DNA of 64,000 bases, taken from NCBI GenBank assembly GCA_964057225.1, contig OZ059899.1, positions 5,828,001 through 5,892,000 on the forward strand. The letters run 5' to 3'. The stretch comes from Auanema rhodensis (Eukaryota > Nematoda > Chromadorea > Rhabditida > Rhabditidae). The position numbers and the translations under genes are program-made. Shown here piece after piece: positions 50,349 to 61,700 of the stretch. The notes below the pieces were generated by a model that made no database searches, was not told where the DNA came from, and saw only the letters and a list, made by a program, of their open reading frames with translations. Every line of letters begins with the position of its first letter. Position 1 is the first letter of the stretch.

Positions 50349-51341
50349 TTATCCTGAAAAGCCATTCACATTGGATGGAGCTTTTGTAGCTTGGAACGAA
50401 GGATCCCATAAATCTTCACCGCCATCAACTTCATCCTAAAAAAATTAAATTAACTAAATCTTGTTTTTATGAAACTACTCTCCTATCAATAATGTTGCAA
50501 GCTTAATTCAAAGATTAACCAAAAACAAACTAATTAACGTACCACTTTTCCGAAAAAGAATTGTTCAATTCGACCAGTACCACTTTCCGGAATAGTCCAA
50601 TCGGTACCGGCAACTCTTTAATAATATTTATTTAAACTATAAGAAATTTATTTTAAAACCTTTGCCCCTTTTCATTAACTGTAGTAACAACGTTAACAGT
50701 CTTATCTAAAGCTCGAACAAACTTTTCAGCTTTCTTATAATGACGAGATGGTGTGTGAAGGAGTTCACAAACTCTAAAGCAACACTTGATGAATAGAACA
50801 AATATCTTAATTACCGCTGCCATGTGAATGGAGCTCCCTCGAAATCTTCAGCTTTTTTGAGAATACCGGTATACAACTGGGAAAAAAATAAGAACAATAT
50901 ACAGTTATACTAACCTCTAAAAATCCCGGATCCTCTAAGAGCTTAGCTTGGTCGCCATCTTCTTTTTCCATTGAAATCATTTCGTCCATAACAAACTTAT
51001 ATAGAAACATTACAGCAATAATAATCATGTTAGTCATACCTTAATTTTCCATAGAAAGACTGGACGAATCGTAGCCCAAGGTAAAAACGGTTTACCATTT
51101 CGTGAAACCCATTCGAAGTAGCCTTCAACATCTTCTGAAGGATGTTGACGAACGGAATTATCGTCTCTTATTATCATTTCCTCCTATAAAACCCCACCCA
51201 TCAGAATGTCTTTGATAATGAAAATGCCTCGGTTGGAACTTTGAATTCTTCCAATGCTTTCTTATATTTTTCAATGCTAGCTTCATCCACACGAAAATCG
51301 GGTGATGGCTTCAACGGTATGCTATCCAGTGAGGGACTCAT
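50349..51341 (-). CDS. ppfr-2: Protein phosphatase 4 regulatory subunit 2 (PPP4R2) homologue
   Basis: Seven exons: 51341-51228, 51183-51040, 50995-50915, 50876-50815, 50773-50660, 50615-50543, 50435-50349; about 224 residues. The core matches the PPP4R2 N-terminal domain: GAPFTWQRVCELL, then HYKKAEKFVRALDKTVNVV (human PFTIQRLCELL and YTGTDKFLRGVEKNVMVV). PPP4R2 bridges the PP4 catalytic subunit to PPP4R3 in DNA-damage and splicing-factor dephosphorylation. The long acidic tail of the vertebrate protein is absent; this one ends shortly after an acidic DEVDGGEDLWD. The first intron (51184-51227) begins with GC; a GT donor 12 nt upstream (exon start 51240) would also keep frame. Last gene of the presumed operon. 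The symbol follows C. elegans usage. Confidence 0.82.
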
Positions 51342-51496
51342 CTCAAAACAATATTTGCATTTTTTACCAGAGAATTAAAGTATTGTGTAGAGAAAACTTT
51401 TCAATACAATATGTTAAAAAATTGCCTCATATTTATTTTATTTACGGATGGTCTACCCAATCTGCGCTAACTTAAAACAAAAAACACTATAGCTAT

Positions 51497-53151
51497 TTAG
51501 ATAGAATCTGCGTATGGAACGGAGTGAACGGATCCTGTGCTTGCAATCGAGAACTTGGAAGCAATCTTCTTGGCAGCAGATTCAACATCACTAGCAGTAA
51601 CCTAAATGAAAAATTAATAGACGGAAAAGGCAAGAAAACACGTTACATTTTGAATGGCATTAACAATAGCTCCATCTTCAACGCCAGAAAGAAGTTGTCC
51701 AGCTCTCTCTACAGCATTGTTCTGGCTGTGAGCGGACTCGCGAAGAATATCATTGGTAGCTTGACGCTTGTAAGCTACAATTAAACGCATACAATTCGAA
51801 ACTACGATGAAACAAACACTCAATATCAGAAGCCTTGAAGTTCTTGATGGCGTTGGCAGCAGAGCTAACAACTCCAGCAATTTTGCTTGGTTCGGCTACA
51901 AGATACACACCAGCAAGACCAGCATCCTGGTGGACAGCTTGGAAAGCACTAGCAGCGCCTTGTTCTCCGACAGCCTTGGCAACAGCTCCACTTCCAGCAA
52001 GTCCAGAGAATCTAAGAAAAGACAGAAAATAGAAACAACAGAAAAAAAATCAAACCTGACGGCAGCACTACGTCCAAGAGCATTAAGAAGAACAGATTGA
52101 GTAGCAAGAGCCTTAACATCGCTACCAGCAGCTCCTTGACCAGCGAGTATGACATGAGAGAGTTTTTCAGCTGATTCTAGGGTGAAGGTTCCTCCCTATA
52201 GTATTATTAAACTATATTATTACTAGAATGATCAACAAACATTGTATGGGGAGCTTGCTGGAGCTGAACCGCTAGCAGCACGGATAGGTGCGTGGTTATC
52301 ACCATATGATACAAGTCTGTCGTGTTCAATGTTGGTTCCGAAGAGGACAGCATTTCCAGAGACAAGTCTTTGTTCCTAAAAAATATAATAAACAAAATTA
52401 CACACTTGGAACTTACAGCAAACTTCTGAAGTGTCTTGTAAGAAACTTTTCCAACTTGATGAGCAGCAGCGAATGGAGAATTAGCCAAGTTTCCGTTTCT
52501 GAAAAGGCGACCAATATACAATAATAATATTAAGAACTATTAAAATACTAACCTGAAAGCAGCTTGATGGATTCCATCAAAAACAATATCATAAGCTTGT
52601 CTGTAAGCAATATCAGCTTGAATACTTGGGAGAATCTGAAAATATTTCCCAATAAATAAAACGGCGTACAAAAAAAAATGATTACATCTTCAACATCCCA
52701 GGGCTTGAAGGCTGGTTGAGCAGCAACATGTCCTAATATGGAAAGAGCGACGGCTGTCTGATCTCTGGGAACGGTAAGTGAAACACCGAAAAGGTCGCGA
52801 GATGCGAAAGAGGTGAGGTTTCCTCCAGCAACAGCAGAACTCCAGACAAGGCTTAAACCTGGATATTTCTCGGAGTCGGTTCCAACGGAATTTCTGACGT
52901 GATGTACAAGTCCTCCTTCGTTTTGACCTTGATAACGGGATCCAGCACGGAAAGCTAAGACCAATTGACTGAGGGGCCCACAGTTATCAACGGAAGCAAC
53001 GGTCAATCCACTGGAGAGTTTGGTGACTTGCTCACCCTGTATATCAAAGTATTTCGTTATTAAATTGTATTAAATTTCGATCTACCTTGACAGTCTTAGC
53101 TGAATGAGCAGCAGCAGAGTGTGCTGAACGGATAACTTGACGCGACAGCAT
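51497..53151 (-). CDS. ucr-2: Ubiquinol-cytochrome c reductase core protein 2
   Basis: Nine exons: 53151-53086, 53036-52686, 52635-52553, 52498-52417, 52375-52241, 52195-52056, 52011-51818, 51774-51647, 51601-51497; 427 residues, near C. elegans UCR-2.1. Core-2 subunit of mitochondrial complex III, an inactive relative of the matrix processing peptidase. The N-terminus MLSRQVIRSAHSAAAHSAK is a classic presequence. Family landmarks: LVLAFRAGSRYQ near residue 50, EGGLVHHVRNS, and the Ala-rich second half. The HxxEH zinc site of active peptidases is absent, as normal for core 2. Codons are less AT-biased than in neighbours, fitting high expression. Third gene of the presumed operon. C. elegans has paralogues 2.1 to 2.3; this most resembles 2.1 by memory only. 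Confidence 0.93.
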
Positions 53152-53383
53152 GACCAAAAATAGAACCCTAATGAATTAATAATTTAAAGAAAAACTATGA
53201 GGACATATATTCTTGGAAGAAAACCAAGTGAGAATTTCTTAAAAACAATAAAAAAATATATTATTAAGCGTTCAAATTATTAAACAGGACTAAATGAAAT
53301 ACCCGAGGTGAAGCTAACTATGAAAACGTTATTAAATACCTAAATAAACTAAATGAGATAAACGTAAAAAAATGAAATAAAAT

Positions 53384-54271
53384 TTAAACAGCATTACGAC
53401 CATTTCTCTCTCTTTTATAATTAACAAAGTTAGTAGCAGCAGGTGGACGGAAAATAGCTATTTTTTCTGCTATCTTTTGGCTAGTACTTTTATCATTCAA
53501 CAAGTTTGACTCGTCTGTTCTAGTCTAAAACTATCTTAATTATATTAGGTAAAAATTTATCTTACATACCCTTTGAATAGTTAATTTATAAACAAGTCCA
53601 TTACCATCCACTGATAATACAGAATATCCGTCGTACCAGCTTAGCTATAAAAGGGTAATTAAAAAATAAGACGTAAAATATCAACTTACGTTGTTTAACC
53701 TGTACTCTCTACGGAATAACTTGAAGTTGCTGAACAAATGAGGAAAAGTTACATATTTTATTCTCCACCGACATCGTACAGTCCCATCCTCTACCATTGG
53801 TATCACTGATACGGGCTAAATGATCATATACTAAAGAAAGATTACAGCTCGCATTATACCTCCATTTCAATATGAGGAAACGCGAATTGGCCCATCACAC
53901 CTATTTTACCAAAATGATCCACTAATTGATCAATTCCTCTGTAGTAATAATAATAATAATAATAATAAATATTTAATTTATGCATGCCTTTTTTCGATCA
54001 TAAATATTTGATCAATACAGACAACATCTTTCCTATAAAAAGTAAAATCCATCCGTTGTCTAAATAGTTGAGGAAGCTTAAACATCATACAGTAATGAAA
54101 TAAACTCTATAAATTAAGACCTACTGTGTCCTCTAGTCGTTGACGAATATGATCTAGCTGTTCCGGTAATGGTTTCTCATGAGAAAAATCTATGTCCGAT
54201 GAGTGCATTCGGTAACTAAAGCCAATTCTCGATGAACAAGCAATTCCCCTTAGAACACAAGGCGAGAGCAT
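53384..54271 (-). CDS. DUF2358 (C6orf136-like) mitochondrial-type protein A
   Basis: Six exons: 54271-54125, 54076-53988, 53938-53860, 53815-53690, 53644-53570, 53524-53384; 218 residues. It follows the C6orf136/DUF2358 pattern: LPQLFRQRMDFTFYRKDVV, then RCRWRIKYV, LFRREYRLN, and WYDGYSVLSVDGNGLVYKL, a nuclear-transport-factor-2-like fold by family knowledge. The N-terminus MLSPCVLRGIACSSRIGF is Arg/Ser/Cys-rich without acids, consistent with mitochondrial targeting. Function is unknown in any organism I know. GTAG abuts the ATG, a trans-splice acceptor. Intron 53939-53987 starts with GC (AAAG/GCATGC) and no GT donor rescues the frame; it also holds a TAA repeat. Neighbour B is a diverged paralogue. 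Confidence 0.78.
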
Positions 54272-54428
54272 CTACAATGAACAATTGAAAACATTCAAGA
54301 AACAACTTATGATATTCTATAGGAAACACCTATTATCAAACTTAAAAATAATAATAAATATTTTTTTATAAAACATTTGGATAAATCTAAAGATATCTAA
54401 CACTATAAACAATTCAACAGTAAAAATT

Positions 54429-55407
54429 TTACATCATTTCATTGAGTTCTTTTCTTAATTTTTTTTCCTCTTCTTTCTCTAAAAATTTTCTTTGTTCATC
54501 TTTTATTTTTTCCATAGCACGAGCTCCTTCTCTATCTGATGCCGTAATCTAAACAGGAACGAATAAAACAATAATAACTGAATAAATTAACTTTTCTATT
54601 CACGATTTTATAGATGTATCCATCCGGAGTTAAATAAATGTCTAAAGCACCTTCAGAAACATTAATTGTAGGCTGAAAGAAGAAGAGATAATTTTGAAAC
54701 AGATGAAACTATTTTACCTCTTTCTTAGTAATAAAAGATGGGAAATAGGAAACAAAACTCGATTCCAATGTAGACAACCTCCACAGCAACACTATCACAT
54801 TTTCGCCTTCATAAACGCAAGAACCAATTCTCTTAAATGCAACATATAAGTAAAAATAAAATACAAAATCTTACTTCCACTTTGTTATACGGAGACAAGT
54901 ATCTGAAATACATCCGTAATTTCGCAATATGATAAGCAAGCTGTGATCGTTGTCTCAAGTCATAGTTATATAATTTGTCTTCAAAGCATACATCATCTTT
55001 GCATATATCAAAAAATGCTTTCAAGCGCGATTTTAAAATTCCAGGTGTCTAAAATAAGAATATCTACGAAAATTAAAAACATTGGCTTCTTACTAAATGT
55101 TCTAGCATCCAATCTACCCTAAGTAATGTCTCTTTTGTTGGGACAACTTTTGAATTGTTGCTAACTATCTCATTACCCAATTGAGTGACTGGTTGAGTAG
55201 TGGAAGAAGAAGATAACATGCGGGCATTTTGAGAGATCCCTAAACTAAAATATTTATATACAAGTATTTCAAAAAGAAAAACTCGAATAAATTTAAAGAT
55301 CAAAGTTGCGAACCTTGTGAAAATTGCTGCTGTGCTAAATAAGATGAAGCTCTTTGAGCCGTTTCAAGAGATCTAAGCAACCTTAGTGATCTTGATAAAA
55401 AAGACAT
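54429..55407 (-). CDS. DUF2358 (C6orf136-like) mitochondrial-type protein B
   Basis: Six exons: 55407-55314, 55239-55094, 55048-54875, 54831-54718, 54672-54592, 54548-54429; 242 residues. The presequence-like start MSFLSRSLRLLRSLETAQR is strongly basic and amphipathic. The core (about residues 70-200) has FFDICKDDVCFEDKLYNYDL, LRMYFRYLSPYNKVE, VIVLLWRLSTLE and LDIYLTPDGYIYKIVN, the same helix/strand order as protein A but highly diverged. It ends in a charged coiled-coil-like helix (EKIKDEQRKFLEKEEEKK) missing from A. An upstream in-frame Met (55488) would add 27 hydrophobic residues; the inner start is preferred because it exposes the targeting helix. First gene of the presumed operon. The family call is weaker than for A. 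Confidence 0.65.
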
Positions 55408-56315
55408 ACTATGTAAATTACAATTAGTAAAATTCCTAGTTAAATATGCTTTCCAAAGTAAAAATTTGGAAAAAAAAATTAAAACCAACGTAAACTCTGT
55501 AATGTGTAAACGTTAAGCAGAGATTGTAAACTGAATAGCTCGTTGGACAGAATCCAGCACACTTATGCAGTAGGGCCTTGGCGCCATTATCAAGAACACT
55601 TCACATTTGTTTTAACGATGAAATAGGAAAAAAGGCAGTTTAGGCAAGCCAAGGAAAAGTGATAACAATCCACACAAATATATTTTGATTCAAAATATTA
55701 ATAATAGCACTAGAAATGGAAAGCTTCATCGATTTTGATGCAATAATCTTGTTACTCCAGTGTATGCGGAAAAATGTTGTAAGGAATTGCATCCCTGATA
55801 AAATAAAGGTTTATATTCAACTTTGTCGACTGATCTTATGGTCTTTGTAGTTTAAAATCTGTTACTTGTTTATAATCTATCCGGCGCTAACTTATCTTAT
55901 TATAGTAAGAATTCTCATTGATCTGTGGAATCCTGCTGCTCCTCAACTTGCCCTTTGCATTTAGTCTATGAATTGCTCGCCGCGTTTTGCTCCACTTGCA
56001 ATCTCGTTCAATTTATTCTTAGAACTCTGTGAAATAGAAATATTACATGCAGCTGTTTTTCTGCTGGTTTTTTGTAATTTTTTGTTTCATCTATCTTCTT
56101 TGGTTGAAAGGTTCTTTGATCAAGATATGCCAACCTATTGATGAAAGTAGAACAGCTGCGGCTGGTCTTAAGAGAAGCTACCCACCGTTGGCCCACTAAC
56201 ACTGTTTGTTCTTTATCTTTCTTCTTCTGTTTCAACATTTTGTCTTGTTTTCTTCTTTAAGTTTACTTGAAATATATCAGTATATCCTAAGTTTTGAACC
56301 ATTTTTCTCTCAGCC
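55408..56315. other. Divergent spacer between operon and glycogenin
   Basis: About 900 bp between divergent starts; expected to hold the operon promoter and the gyg-1 promoter. It contains no supported gene. Confidence 0.65.
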
Positions 56316-57619
56316 ATGTCTACTGCCTGGGTTACCCTCGCTACCACTGATGATTACGCTCGTGGAGCACTTGTTCTTGCCCATTCTTTGAAAAGTACTC
56401 AAACTAGCCACAAGTTACATTGTCTTGTTTCTACAAATGTGAGTGAATGAAATTAATTTTATTTCATAATCCAACTTATGATTAATCAACCAATATATCA
56501 TAATTTAAAAAATTCATTTTAAGATTTCTGGATATGTTAAAGCAGAGTTAGAAGCTCAATTTGATTCTGTCACTGTTGTTGATGTTTTGAACAGTAATGA
56601 CCAGGTTTCGGAATTTTTTTATATATTAACATCGTGAAGTTTCTAGGTGAATTTGGCTCTCATTGGTAGACCGGATCTCGGTGTAACATTCACGAAATTG
56701 CACTGCTGGAAATTGACACAATATAGCAAATGTGTTTTTCTCGATGCTGACACTCTGGTTTGTTTCATAAGAGTTTAGTTTTTGTTATATTTTGGTTTTA
56801 GGTACTTCATAACTGCGATGAACTCTTCGAGCATCCAGAGATTTCAGCTGTTGCTGATATTGGATGGCCAGACTGTTTTAATTCTGGTGTTTTTGTTTTT
56901 GTTCCTAGCAGCACAACCTATGGTACGTTTTACAAGCAATAGCTAAAAAAAAAGAAAATTGAAGAAAATCTTGTTGACTTGGCATTAACTTCCGGATCAT
57001 ATGATGGAGGTGATCAAGGCTTACTTAATAAGTATTTCTCAAACTGGCGGGATCTTCCCTCAAATCATCGTCTTCCTTTTATCTATAACATGACGGCTGG
57101 AGCATTCTATTCTTATCCTGCTGCTTATAAACAGTACGAATTGTGTGAAAATTTATTATTGTTTCTTTACGAATTATTTTTCAGATATGGCAAGCAAACC
57201 AAAATAGTTCATTTTATCGGATCCAAAAAGCCATGGCATCATCTTGGATCTGGACACCAGAGTGAGCATCTTGGTGCATGGAACACTATTTACCGAAGCA
57301 AGGTTGAACCTACCATCCAATCCCAGGTATTTTTTGAATTTATTTTTGTTTTCCTTAACATTTTGCTGTGTTATTGCTATTAACAACTCTGTGTTTACAG
57401 CACAGTAATTCAGCGTGTTTAACCGATTTGAGTGCACCTACTTCTTATCATCCGGTTTGAGCTACAAGTTAATTTTTTTTCAATTTCGGATTATTTGTTT
57501 AGGAACCGGCTCCTTCACAGGCTGACCGAATGAGAGCTTGGGAAGCAGGACAGCCTGATTACTTGGGTCGCGATGCATTCGTCCACATTAAGGAAGCTCT
57601 TGATAAGGCTTTGGAATAA
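56316..57619 (+). CDS. gyg-1: Glycogenin glucosyltransferase
   Basis: Eight exons: 56316-56438, 56524-56604, 56647-56757, 56802-56922, 56965-57133, 57185-57326, 57401-57454, 57503-57619; 305 residues. Self-glucosylating GT8 enzyme that primes glycogen. The DxD metal site is FLDADTL (Asp101, Asp103); [18 protein letters not shown] and [10 protein letters not shown] are family blocks. The autoglucosylated tyrosine is conserved in AFYSYP (about Tyr194, human Tyr195). The C-terminus [14 protein letters not shown] matches the glycogen-synthase-binding motif of vertebrate glycogenin, after a short linker. The CTCTCAG acceptor two bases before the ATG marks the start. AATAAA overlaps the stop codon. 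rgs-7 follows on the same strand, the arrangement I recall in C. elegans. Confidence 0.95.
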
Positions 57620-58733
57620 AAAATGTTTATTCTTTGTTATCATGGAATCAAAGTAACAGATTTATCTTAAAAGTTTTATGCGGAATGTTTTATATGCGAT
57701 GATATTTTAATATAATAATTACAACGATGATTATAATAATGGAAATATTGTTTCATTATTACTTTTCTATATTGTTTTATTGTTTTTTTTTTAATAAACA
57801 AGTTTTAAATGATGAATTTTGAACTTCACGGGATCAATTTTCAATAGCTTTGTTCGGTATCGTAAGGACGCTCAATAGTATGCCGGTTGATACTCTGAGG
57901 TCTCTTGACTAGTGTGGTCTCTCATATGAACAATTTGAACGCTAATAATGGCGGGAAACGCCAGACCCTCTTTGATTTGAATATAAGATCGCTGACCCTC
58001 CTTTTTTTATCTTAAAACTATTATAATTATATGTATTATAAGCATATGTATTATAACATGTTTAACTACAAGTTGAGTTTTTGAAAACTTGAGTTCTTTA
58101 TAGGTTTATTTAAGTTCACATGAAGCTTTGAGTGAGACCTGTTATTTTCCAGCTGCGAATGACCTCGATATGGATCTGAACTTCCTTGGTCATTCTGTTC
58201 ATTTCTTTAGAAGCCTGAAAGATTTATTGCTTCACATGAGAACTTAAATTAAGAACTCCTATCATAAAATTATTTTTTGGAAAAATATTACATGACGGCG
58301 TCCCATCATAAATCGGCTCGGATCTCTAATGAGCTCTGGGTCACACCGTGACCCTTCCCATCTTAACACAAATAGGTATATTGTTTTGGCTATCGATTTT
58401 TCTCATCAAATGCCATTCCTCAGTTCACCTATAGCAATGCATAGGCAGTTTAATCATGCATTGTTTTGTTAATTAGTGTATCCAATGATGCGCTTTTTAT
58501 AAAAAAAGTTTTATATTTGCTAGTCTTTCTCCTTTCTATATCTTATAGTATCCATCAAATCATTTTACCGTCCTCCGAAGAGGATAAGCAAATAGTTTAT
58601 CTCGTGCTATCATGTCAATCTTGTTTCTATATTCTTTTTTTTCTCGCTTATATCATTTTGCCGATTCTATCAACGCTCTTCAGTAGCTTTCTTTCACTAT
58701 TCTTACAGTGACTAATATATTTTTGATTGCAGC
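57620..58733. other. Spacer between gyg-1 and rgs-7
   Basis: About 1.1 kb. It contains a second AATAAA near 57791 and mixed-composition sequence with no supported exon; presumably the rgs-7 promoter. The gap is too long for a typical operon pair. Confidence 0.6.
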
Positions 58734-61700
58734 ATGTATCGCATGAAAAATAAGCAGTATAGTTCCAAATATTCACGATATGATGTGCCTGGTTATGAAG
58801 CAGAAACAGGTATTTCTCTCATAATTGATATAGTATTTTAATATATAAAATTAAAGATTCGTCGGATGAAGATAATGACTCTGATAGTGGTGACAGTGAG
58901 CCTTGTATTCGACCCACACTTAAATCTTCCAGAGTTACCGACCGAAGGTATAGAGATCATAGGTATAGTATTAAAACCTTTTTTATTAACTTTGCTTTTT
59001 CGTTAAGATCACTTCGTCCTACCTTAGGCGTTGCAGCTCGAAACAGGCTTCGGTCACAACCTATCGATGCATATTCTTCTACCACCTATTCTTCATCTAA
59101 CCTTGAAACCACAACTGAAACTAATGAGGCATGTCGTTAACGAGGTTTTAAAATAAAATGATAGTTTATAGACTGACCCAAGTGACCTTTACACACCCAT
59201 TCCTTATAATAGAAGCAGAAGATCACCAGCTCGTCATTTATTAATGAATGAGGTAGTTATTTTATTCATACTGATAAATTATATCAATCTACTTTAAGGA
59301 TATATCACCTGTTCGGCCTGATCATCAATTTGTTGCACCATCTGTGCCAGCTTTAATAAAAAGAAATTTTCAACCTACTTTAACCTCTACAACAACTTCT
59401 ATGCATGTGAGTTTCTGGTGTCAATGTTGCATACTTATTGTAATTCAGAAAATTTTCCCCTTACCTAAAACTAACCCTCGATTAGGAGGTGGAATGGTTT
59501 GTTCTACTCCTCGATCTTCTACTAGTGGTCGTGGTCCATTTTTCCCTCTAACCACATCGTATGCTCAAGCCCTTAATATGGAAAAACAGAGACCTAAGTC
59601 TTATTATGGAACAGAAGTATTATAGTATTTTAAATCTGAAAAGCAATTTGATTGTTTCAGGAGACCCCTTCTTTCTGGGATAATACTCGAGCTGCGTCGC
59701 TTCGTTCTATTCCCGATACTGTGAACTCAGGCTACTATAGACCTGAGAATTTTGGATTGCATGCAGCTTATGCTAAAAATAGAAATACAAAAGGTAAACA
59801 CAATTGTTACAACTCTTATCTAATTTTTTGTTCAGGAATTATGTTCTTAACAATGACAATGTGTGGCAATATGCTAACTGTAGCTATTCACAATGCTGTA
59901 TACTTTTTGGAATCAGGACCTTCTGTGTGTTCATTCGTACAGGTAATGTTAGTTCATGATCTTGAAAAGAACAAGAGGAACACTTCAAGAAAAATAAGTA
60001 AACTGTATAGAATTCTGTTAATTATTTGGATGTTTCCTTCTTTCCTTCTTTCATTCATCAAATGAAATCTATAAAATATGATTCAGGCAGAGCTTCGTAC
60101 AAGAGAAAAAGAAGATAAACAGGAACATAGAAAGCGCCACTACCATCATGATCGTCATGAACGACATGAGCATTCTCAACAATCAAATAAAGACAAACAA
60201 TGCTTCAGAACTGACTTAGTTCCATCAACTAATAAGCCGGAATTTAAAACAGTTTTTCAATTGTATAGTCTACTTCTAAGTTATATTTTCACTTATATAC
60301 GTTTCAGCCAATTGAATGCTCGCCGAAGAGCCTCCCTTTTCATTTGTGTGTGGGCCATGAGCGCTGAACATGCTGGGTAATGTGAAACAGTAACTACTCT
60401 TATGATGTCATTATTTATAGATTTAATATTAATAAGAAAAAGATGCTCGGATGTATGACCTTCCCAATTTCCAGACTACTGGCCAAAGCTCGTAAATGTG
60501 TAAGTACAGTATAATAAATAGAAGTATCTGAGCAAACATAAGGCTGAAAAGTCTTTGTTTTCCTCACATATATTGCATTTTTTTGGCGGGAAGATGAGGA
60601 AGCTCAATGACGTCATAAATGCAAATCTCAATTTAAATGATCAATCGATTGATTTCAGACATCAACTTGTTTCGAAGACGAAAATATGTCAATTGAAGAA
60701 GTTGTAGTAAGAAAGTTGCTTTTATTGTTTAATGGTATTATTTATTCAGGTTAATGATGGAGGATTTTTCCTTCTTGACGATAAAGATGGCCAACGTACT
60801 AATATGCCACAACATAAAGTTTGTTGATTTAGAGCCAATGTGAGAATGTTGTCTCTTTTCAGATTAATAAAGCCGAGTTTTATGATGACCCCGCGTTGAG
60901 TGGAAGCTGTGCTCTCACCACGGCCAGCTACTCATCCAGCAATCTGACTTCACAGGTGCGTTGTACTTTTCTTTTCTCTGTTCACCATAGTTTCAACCAC
61001 TCCAGTTTTCTAACTAAACGTTAAAATAATTATGTTCACGTAGATAAGGCTTATTTTGTCCTTTATTATGCTATTAAACTCCCACTATGAGTTGACCACA
61101 CTTGTGTTTTCTTATCTATGCCGTTCGAAGCTTATTGATTTCTGCATGCGATTAACCTTATTTCTCTTTGAATACTTACAATGAGCGGTCATGTATATAA
61201 TGTGAGTTTCCGTTTTCTTCTTTTTTGACTAAGACGGATTAAAATGTTATGCTTCATGATTTTTCTGTTTCTCATATCCTTGTTGTGAAAGTTTAGCTTG
61301 ATTATCAAAATTGGCAATACGTTGTCGTTCTTCTACTTCATTGTCTTCTTTGCTAATTACATGTTATTCCATCGTTTGAAAAAAAACTTTTTCTAATCTT
61401 ACTCACAGGACTTTTCTGCAACATTTTTAGCATTTCTCTCTCAAATATATGCTAACTCTTCTCTTGTTCTTTATTATATATTCTAATTTGAGATTTATCT
61501 ATGAGGTCATTGTCCAATCAGACTGTTATGTAACTTACCGAACCTCTGTCTATTTATTACGCAATATGAATATCCATGCCAGTTGTGTGTTAGTTAAGTT
61601 GGTAGTATACATTTACTCACATCTCCTTTTCTTTGTGCTAACTTATTTGTGTAACCGATATGCTACTTGTGCATCCAGTAACTTTTCATTTTTCTGTGTA

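Larger units (their letters stand above)
50349..55407 (-). other. Probable four-gene operon: DUF2358-B, DUF2358-A, ucr-2, ppfr-2
   Basis: Four minus-strand genes lie head-to-tail with stop-to-start gaps of 157, 232 and 155 bp, far shorter than elsewhere in the window. The gap before ppfr-2 has two overlapping AATAAA signals (complement of 51432-51442) about 55-65 nt past the ucr-2 stop and roughly 90 nt before the next ATG. The second gene has GTAG abutting its ATG, the third TTAG 16 nt before. This is the spacing of nematode operons whose downstream genes receive an SL2-type leader. It is an inference; the leader itself is not in this DNA. Confidence 0.65.

Noticed and set aside
56008-56238. 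Minus-strand frame before glycogenin
   Set aside because: Lies in the divergent promoter region; basic, no motif, no splice partners.
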